From an uncultured bacterium (lineage in GTDB: Bacteria; Verrucomicrobiota; Kiritimatiellia; RFP12; UBA3636), in assembly GCA_902793555.1 (NCBI GenBank), contig CADBEF010000002.1:1-45058 (forward strand): DNA of 45,058 nucleotides. Direction: 5' to 3'. Below are positions 41,285 to 45,058 of the stretch, in pieces. How positions within the stretch are numbered: the first letter of the stretch is position 1; each line of letters begins with the position of its first letter. A model generated the notes under the pieces. The model searched no databases, had not been told where the DNA came from, and saw only the letters and a list, made by a program, of their open reading frames with translations. Made by a program: the position numbers and the translations under genes.

Positions 41285-41977
41285 ATGAGCGCCGACCGGC
41301 TCCTCGATTTCCGCTTCGCGGTTTCCAACACCGAAATCCTCGTCCCGCCGTCCGGGACGCTGGAGACGTTCGGGAACACCATTCTCGGCTACGTGCTCGT
41401 GTGCGAGACGATGGACAACGTCGACCGCTGCCGGATCCGCACGGGGCGCATGAAACTCGCGCGCCCGCAGATCGTCACGCCCGCGGCGTACTCGGAAATG
41501 CTGCTGGAGGGCTTCGGCGAAGAGGCTCGCAAGTACGCGAAGTGGCTCGCCGAGAACGAGGATTCCGTCCGGATCCTGCGCTACGGCTACACGTTGCGGC
41601 GCGAGTCGTTCAGTGAGGAGACGGTGGGGCGCCCGCTTGCGGAGGTCGAGGCGGAGGCGAGGCGCGACGTCGAATCGCGCGCCGATCCCTACCTGGCTCT
41701 CGTCCGCGGCGTGGACGAGCCGTGGGACGTGTGCCTCGTGCGGCTCTTCTGGGAGGTCGTGTCGAAGTCGGCGCGGAAGAACGTCGCGGAAATGGCCGAG
41801 CGGCGGATGTTCGACCGCAAGGACGCCCTCGGGCCGGAGGTCCGCGGGGAGATCGAGCGGGCCTTCGCGGCCGCGGAGCGCGATCCGTCGCTCGTGAAGG
41901 AGCTCGGCGCGCTGCTGCAGCGGCGCGGCGCCTTCGAAGCGTACGAGGAACGGTTTTTCGCGTTGATCCGCCGGTAG
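41285..41977 (+). CDS. conserved-looking cytosolic protein of unknown function
   Basis: 230 residues, no signal peptide or membrane segment, no family recognised. The N-terminal third is beta-rich with an RFAVSNTEILVPPSGTLETF segment and polar strands (GYVLVCETMDNVDRCRIRTG). The rest is helical and charged (RKYAKWLAENEDSVRILRYG and AYEERFFALIRR at the end). I choose ATG 41285 because the promoter -10 box lies 10 bases upstream and the earlier ATG lies before the promoter. Convergent with the 3D-domain gene, 13 bases between stops. Confidence 0.75.
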   Translation: MSADRLLDFRFAVSNTEILVPPSGTLETFGNTILGYVLVCETMDNVDRCRIRTGRMKLARPQIVTPAAYSEMLLEGFGEEARKYAKWLAENEDSVRILRYGYTLRRESFSEETVGRPLAEVEAEARRDVESRADPYLALVRGVDEPWDVCLVRLFWEVVSKSARKNVAEMAERRMFDRKDALGPEVRGEIERAFAAAERDPSLVKELGALLQRRGAFEAYEERFFALIRR

Positions 41978-41990
41978 CGCGCCGCGGCCG

Positions 41991-42497
41991 TTACCGCTTC
42001 GTCCAGACGGTTACCGAAACGTTCTTGCGGCGGCCCCACTTGCGCGCTTCGCGTTCGGAGGGGAACCACAGGTCCAGCCGGTGGGGGCCCTTGATGTCGC
42101 CGCCGCGGTCCTCGACCGTCGCGTAGCCGTAGCCGGGGACGTGCAGGACCGTGCCGAACGGGTAGTAGTCCGTGTCGGCCGCCGCGGTGCCGTGCTTCGC
42201 GCGCGAGCCGCTCGCGGTGACGCCGACGGCCTTGGGCTTTCCCTTGTTCGGGCCGCTCGCGACCACCGGCTTTCCGTGCCGGTCGTACGTCCAGTTGCAG
42301 GACTTCTGGCCGGAGTCGTAGCCGGTGACTTCCATTTTCACCGTGCGTCCGGACATGCCGTCGCGCGAGGGGACGCCGTACACGCGGCATCCCTCCATCG
42401 CCGCGAACGAGACGAGGACCGCCGCGAGCGCGGCGACCGACAGCGCCCGCTGGGCGAGGGCGTTCACGGCGGAAATCGCGGAACCGGTGCTTCCCAT
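41991..42497 (-). CDS. exported 3D-domain protein
   Basis: 168 residues. An N-terminal hydrophobic segment (LSVAALAAVLVSFAAM, about 24-39) is followed by EGC; a signal peptide or anchor is likely, but the lipobox is poor. The 3D (three-Asp) domain, shared with MltA-type lytic transglycosylases and cell-wall hydrolases, covers about 55-168: KMEVTGYDSGQKSCNW, VTASGSRAKHGTAAADTDYY, FGTVLHVPGYGYATVEDRGG, and IKGPHRLDLWFPSEREARKW with the catalytic-type Asp residues. A role in peptidoglycan cleavage is expected. ATG 42495-42497 lies 8 bases after a TAACAT -10 box. It is divergent from rarA. Confidence 0.85.
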   Translation of the reverse strand: MGSTGSAISAVNALAQRALSVAALAAVLVSFAAMEGCRVYGVPSRDGMSGRTVKMEVTGYDSGQKSCNWTYDRHGKPVVASGPNKGKPKAVGVTASGSRAKHGTAAADTDYYPFGTVLHVPGYGYATVEDRGGDIKGPHRLDLWFPSEREARKWGRRKNVSVTVWTKR

Positions 42498-42505
42498 GGC
42501 GGCGG

Positions 42506-42534
42506 ATGTTACCAAAACCGCTCTCGCGAATCAA
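42506..42534 (-). promoter_or_regulatory. promoter of the 3D-domain gene, leaderless type
   Basis: -35 TTGATT (42529-42534), 17-base spacer, -10 TAACAT (42506-42511), eight bases to ATG. The -35 lies in the left arm of the palindrome at 42527-42552. Confidence 0.7.
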
Positions 42535-42552
42535 CCGGCGCCGGTTGATTCG
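42527..42552. promoter_or_regulatory. 26-bp perfect palindrome between divergent promoters
   Basis: Left half CGAATCAACCGGC, right half GCCGGTTGATTCG, no central gap. The two TTGATT -35 boxes (42529-42534 minus, 42545-42550 plus) lie in the arms with 10 bases between them. It could be an operator for a dimer that blocks both promoters, or simply two mirrored promoter cores. Confidence 0.85.
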
Positions 42553-42573
42553 GGGGCGGGGATTTGGTAGGAT
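42545..42573 (+). promoter_or_regulatory. rarA promoter, leaderless type
   Basis: -35 TTGATT (42545-42550), 17-base spacer, -10 TAGGAT (42568-42573), eight bases to ATG 42582. Confidence 0.7.
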
Positions 42574-42581
42574 GGCGCGCC

Positions 42582-44009
42582 ATGAAACCACGCGCGCAGG
42601 GATTGCGGCAGATGTCGCTGCTGGACGGTGCCGCGGCGCCCGCCGGGGGCGGCGCCGAGCCGGCGTTCGACCCGTCGCAGCCGCTCGCGAGCCGCATGCG
42701 GCCGGAGTCGCTCGAGGAGGTCGTCGGGCAGCGGCAGCTGCTCGGCGAGGGCAAGGCGCTGCGGCGGATGATCGAGGAGGACCGCGTCCCGTCGATGATC
42801 CTCTGGGGGCCGCCGGGCGTCGGCAAGACGACGCTCGCCAACGTGATCGCGAGGAGCACCAAGGCCGAGTTCGTCCCCTACAGCGCCGTCACGAGCGGCA
42901 TCAAGGAGCTCAAGGACCTCATGGCCCGCGCCGAGCAGGCGCGGCGGCTCGGGATCCGCACGGTGCTGTTCGTGGACGAGATCCACCGCTTCAACAAGGC
43001 GCAGCAGGACGCGTTCCTGCCGTACGTCGAGCAGGGCAGCGTGACGCTGATCGGCGCGACGACCGAGAACCCGAGCTTCGAGGTCAATTCCGCGCTGCTT
43101 TCGCGCTGCAAGGTGTTCGTGCTGGAGTCGCTCTCGGAGGACGACGTGGCGGCGCTGCTGCGGCGCGCGCTGGAGAGCCCGAAGGGGTTCGGCGGCGTGC
43201 CGATCCGCGCGGACGACGCGACGCTGCGCCGCATCGCCGTGAACGCGAACGGCGACGCGCGCCTCTCGCTCAACACGCTCGAGGCGGCGGTCGCCAACGC
43301 GCGGGTCGACGACGAGGGCGTGCGCGTGGTGGACGAGGCGGTGCTGGCGGATCTCGTGGACCGCAAGGCGCTGCTCTACGACAAGGGCGGCGAGGAGCAC
43401 TACAACGTCATCTCGGCGCTGCACAAGTCGATGCGCAACTCCGACCCGGACGCGGCGCTCTACTGGCTCGCCCGGATGCTCGAGGCGGGCGAGGACCCGC
43501 TCTACGTGGCGCGGCGGTGCATCCGGTTCGCGAGCGAGGACGTGGGGCTCGCGGACCCGAACGCGCTGCTGCTCGCCAACGCCGCGTGGGAGGCATGCCA
43601 CAACATCGGCATGCCGGAGTGCAACTGCGCGCTCGCGCAGGTCGTCACGTACCTGTCGCTCGCGCCGAAGTCCAACGCGATGGAGGCGGCGTACCTGGCC
43701 GCCGCGCGGGACGCGCAGGAGCGCATGGCCGAGCCGGTGCCGCTGCAGATCCGCAACGCGCCGACGCGGCTCATGAAGGAGCTCGACTACGGCAAGGGCT
43801 ACACCTACGCGCACGACACGGACGAGAAGATCGCGCGCATGTCGTGCCTGCCGGACTCGCTCGCCGGGCGGCGCTACTACGAGCCGGCCGGGCTCGGCGC
43901 CGAGGCGCGCATGAAGGCGCGTCTCGAGGCGGTGCGCGATTGGCGCGAGGGCCGGACGGAGACGCCGCCGTTCTCGACGCCCGCTTTCGGCGCACCCCCG
44001 CGGCCGTAG
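42582..44009 (+). CDS. rarA: replication-associated recombination protein A (RarA/MgsA AAA+ ATPase)
   Basis: AAA+ ATPase related to clamp loaders that acts at stalled or broken replication forks. 475 residues. Walker A GPPGVGKT is at 76-83, Walker B VDEIHR at 131-136, sensor 1 is GATTENPSFEVNSALLSRC, and the C-terminal MgsA domain contains HYNVISALHKSMRNSDPDAA, the FASEDVGLADP segment and the ERMAEPVPLQIRNAP segment. QMSLLD near the N-terminus (10-15) resembles a beta-clamp-binding peptide. An in-frame TTG 18 bases upstream is disfavoured because it precedes the -10 box. A signal-peptide gene follows 18 bases after the stop. Confidence 0.95.
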   Translation: MKPRAQGLRQMSLLDGAAAPAGGGAEPAFDPSQPLASRMRPESLEEVVGQRQLLGEGKALRRMIEEDRVPSMILWGPPGVGKTTLANVIARSTKAEFVPYSAVTSGIKELKDLMARAEQARRLGIRTVLFVDEIHRFNKAQQDAFLPYVEQGSVTLIGATTENPSFEVNSALLSRCKVFVLESLSEDDVAALLRRALESPKGFGGVPIRADDATLRRIAVNANGDARLSLNTLEAAVANARVDDEGVRVVDEAVLADLVDRKALLYDKGGEEHYNVISALHKSMRNSDPDAALYWLARMLEAGEDPLYVARRCIRFASEDVGLADPNALLLANAAWEACHNIGMPECNCALAQVVTYLSLAPKSNAMEAAYLAAARDAQERMAEPVPLQIRNAPTRLMKELDYGKGYTYAHDTDEKIARMSCLPDSLAGRRYYEPAGLGAEARMKARLEAVRDWREGRTETPPFSTPAFGAPPRP

Positions 44010-44027
44010 TGATTTCAGACATTTCCA

Positions 44028-45058
44028 TTGAAGAGTTTCATTGTCAGTCTCGTCTTTCTGTTCGCTGCGGCTTCCGCTTTCGCCGCCGCGGCGCCGGCGG
44101 ACTTCCCCACGAACGCGCCGCCGAACGCGGGGCTGTGGCAGACGCGGCTGGCGGGCGAATGGAACAAGACCAACCCGATCGCGACCACCGAGGCCGCCGG
44201 CGCGTGCCGCCTGCCCGGCCCGGCGATGGCGCATTTGCGCGAGGATCGGGACTTCCGCTGGGGCGGCCACGCCTTCCGCTGGAAGAACTTCGAGACCTGG
44301 GCCTACGCGGGCTACCTGTTCATGACCGGCGGCGTGCAGTACGTCTTCGGCAAGTACTTCGACGACAGCTGCCTGCTCCGCCTCGACGGCCGCACGGTGA
44401 TCGAGCACGATTTCTGGAACGAGTTCGCGACCGGCACGTTCGTCCCCGAGGAGACGGGCTGGCACGCGATCGAGATCCGCCTCGGCAACCGCGACGGAAA
44501 CGCCGGCCCCTACGGCGAATGGAACGGCGCGGGCTTCGGTCTCGCCTTCAACACGGCCGGCGTGAAGTCCCCGAGGCCGACCTCCGCCTGGACGCCCCTT
44601 CGCGACGACACGGGCGCGCTCCTGCGGACCGCCCCCGACGACTGGGTTCCGCCGCCGCTTCCTCCGCCGGATCCCGCCGCGCTCGCCGCGATGATCCCCG
44701 GCCAGCTTGCGCTCGGCGGCGACGACGTCTACCGCGTCGGCCGCGACATCGTGCACGTCTTCCGCACGGGCGGCGTCTTCCGCGCGCTCGTCCCGCTGGA
44801 GGCGCGCGTCCTCGCCGTGGGCGGCGGCGGCATGGGCGGTGCGGAGATCGGCGGCGGGGGCGGCGGCGGCGCGGTCGTCGAGCGAACCGTCGCGCTCCGG
44901 ACGAACGACCTCTACCGCGTCACCGTCGGCGCTGGCGCCCGGCGCAACCCGAAGGACGCCTGGGTGGTCTGCAGTGGCGGCGACACGCTCTTCGGCGGCG
45001 TCGTCGCGGCCGGCGGCGGCGGCGGCGGCAGCTGGCGCAACGGGGCCGGCGGCGCGGG
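44028..45058 (+). CDS. secreted PA14-like protein with glycine-rich segment, 3' truncated
   Basis: An open frame of 343 codons that runs off the right edge. It has no ATG near its start: frame stops at 44007 and 44010 leave TTG 44028 as the first usable start, giving a signal peptide (KSFIVSLVFLFAAASAFAAA). Residues about 40-190 look like a PA14-type carbohydrate or surface module: WAYAGYLFMTGGVQYVFGKY, then DDSCLLRLDGRTVIEHDFW and GWHAIEIRLGNRDGNAG. After a Pro-rich linker, a glycine-rich part begins (VGGGGMGGAEIGGGGGGG, then FGGVVAAGGGGGG). Such proteins are expanded in some gut PVC genomes (from memory). Function unknown, probably a surface or adhesin-like protein. Confidence 0.8.
   Translation, partial: MKSFIVSLVFLFAAASAFAAAAPADFPTNAPPNAGLWQTRLAGEWNKTNPIATTEAAGACRLPGPAMAHLREDRDFRWGGHAFRWKNFETWAYAGYLFMTGGVQYVFGKYFDDSCLLRLDGRTVIEHDFWNEFATGTFVPEETGWHAIEIRLGNRDGNAGPYGEWNGAGFGLAFNTAGVKSPRPTSAWTPLRDDTGALLRTAPDDWVPPPLPPPDPAALAAMIPGQLALGGDDVYRVGRDIVHVFRTGGVFRALVPLEARVLAVGGGGMGGAEIGGGGGGGAVVERTVALRTNDLYRVTVGAGARRNPKDAWVVCSGGDTLFGGVVAAGGGGGGSWRNGAGGA

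Noticed and set aside
42365-42380. Lipoprotein processing site in the 3D-domain protein
   Set aside because: The residues before Cys (AMEG) do not fit a lipobox; an uncleaved anchor or ordinary signal peptide is as likely.
42569-42577. Upstream in-frame start codons of rarA, the EamA-like gene, GNAT and tetR
   Set aside because: These starts overlap or precede the -10 box, so they could not be on the transcript; the downstream ATGs fit the conserved N-termini.

Overview
The window is a gene-dense, very GC-rich stretch of chromosome: about 37 protein genes, one tRNA, and no gap above about 150 bases. I see no plasmid, phage, insertion-sequence or CRISPR features. The gene set suggests a member of the PVC group, most likely Verrucomicrobiota of the Kiritimatiellae type. 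It includes a eukaryote-like two-domain glycogen debranching enzyme, a secreted protein ending in a GLDP...AG.DPDG.D tail, a PA14/glycine-rich secreted protein, and a sigma factor next to a Ser/Thr kinase. This assignment is inference from gene content; no 16S or ribosomal protein gene is present.

Layout. 1-6.7 kb: topoisomerase IV A subunit (5' truncated), then on the minus strand ABC ATPase-FmdB-rfbA, tRNA-Lys(TTT)-aroQ, and rhaB. 6.7-10.9 kb: an overlapping operon tetR-secreted protein-uvrB. 10.9-17 kb: a Ser/Thr kinase-ECF sigma operon ending in a 108-nt copy of the epmA 3' end, divergent from a 1099-residue membrane/coiled-coil protein. 17-24.2 kb: epmA, a secreted phytase-like protein, IMP cyclohydrolase-rfbB, a SurA-like chaperone and ribE. 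24.2-30.9 kb: a pRiA4b ORF3-like protein, folE, the GH13-GH133 debranching enzyme and a GNAT acetyltransferase. 31-35 kb: putP, an EamA-like transporter, purD. 35-41.2 kb: galE-XRE regulator-SSS symporter-AlgI-AlgJ on the minus strand (polysaccharide precursor supply plus O-acetylation). 41.3-45 kb: an unknown protein, a 3D-domain protein divergent from rarA, and the start of a PA14/glycine-rich secreted protein that runs off the end.

The most unusual signal is in how genes start. Sigma-70-like promoters (TTGNNN, 16-18 bp, TANNNT) are easy to see upstream of about half the transcription units. In eight of them the -10 box ends only 7-10 bases before ATG, so those mRNAs should be leaderless or nearly so. 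Few genes have a clear Shine-Dalgarno, and about two thirds of the starts read CCATG. A second layer is a set of short tandem arrays (units of 7, 8 or 9 bases). Some lie immediately before a start codon (rfbA, rhaB, the SSS symporter, the sigma factor), one lies at the ribE end, and three lie in frame inside the debranching enzyme. I know no established name for this combination, and it is the best candidate here for something undescribed.

Other points worth attention: a 26-bp perfect palindrome carrying both -35 boxes of the divergent 3D-protein/rarA promoters, the kinase with Arg in place of the ATP-binding Lys, and the aroQ start codon 4 bases after the CCA end of tRNA-Lys.
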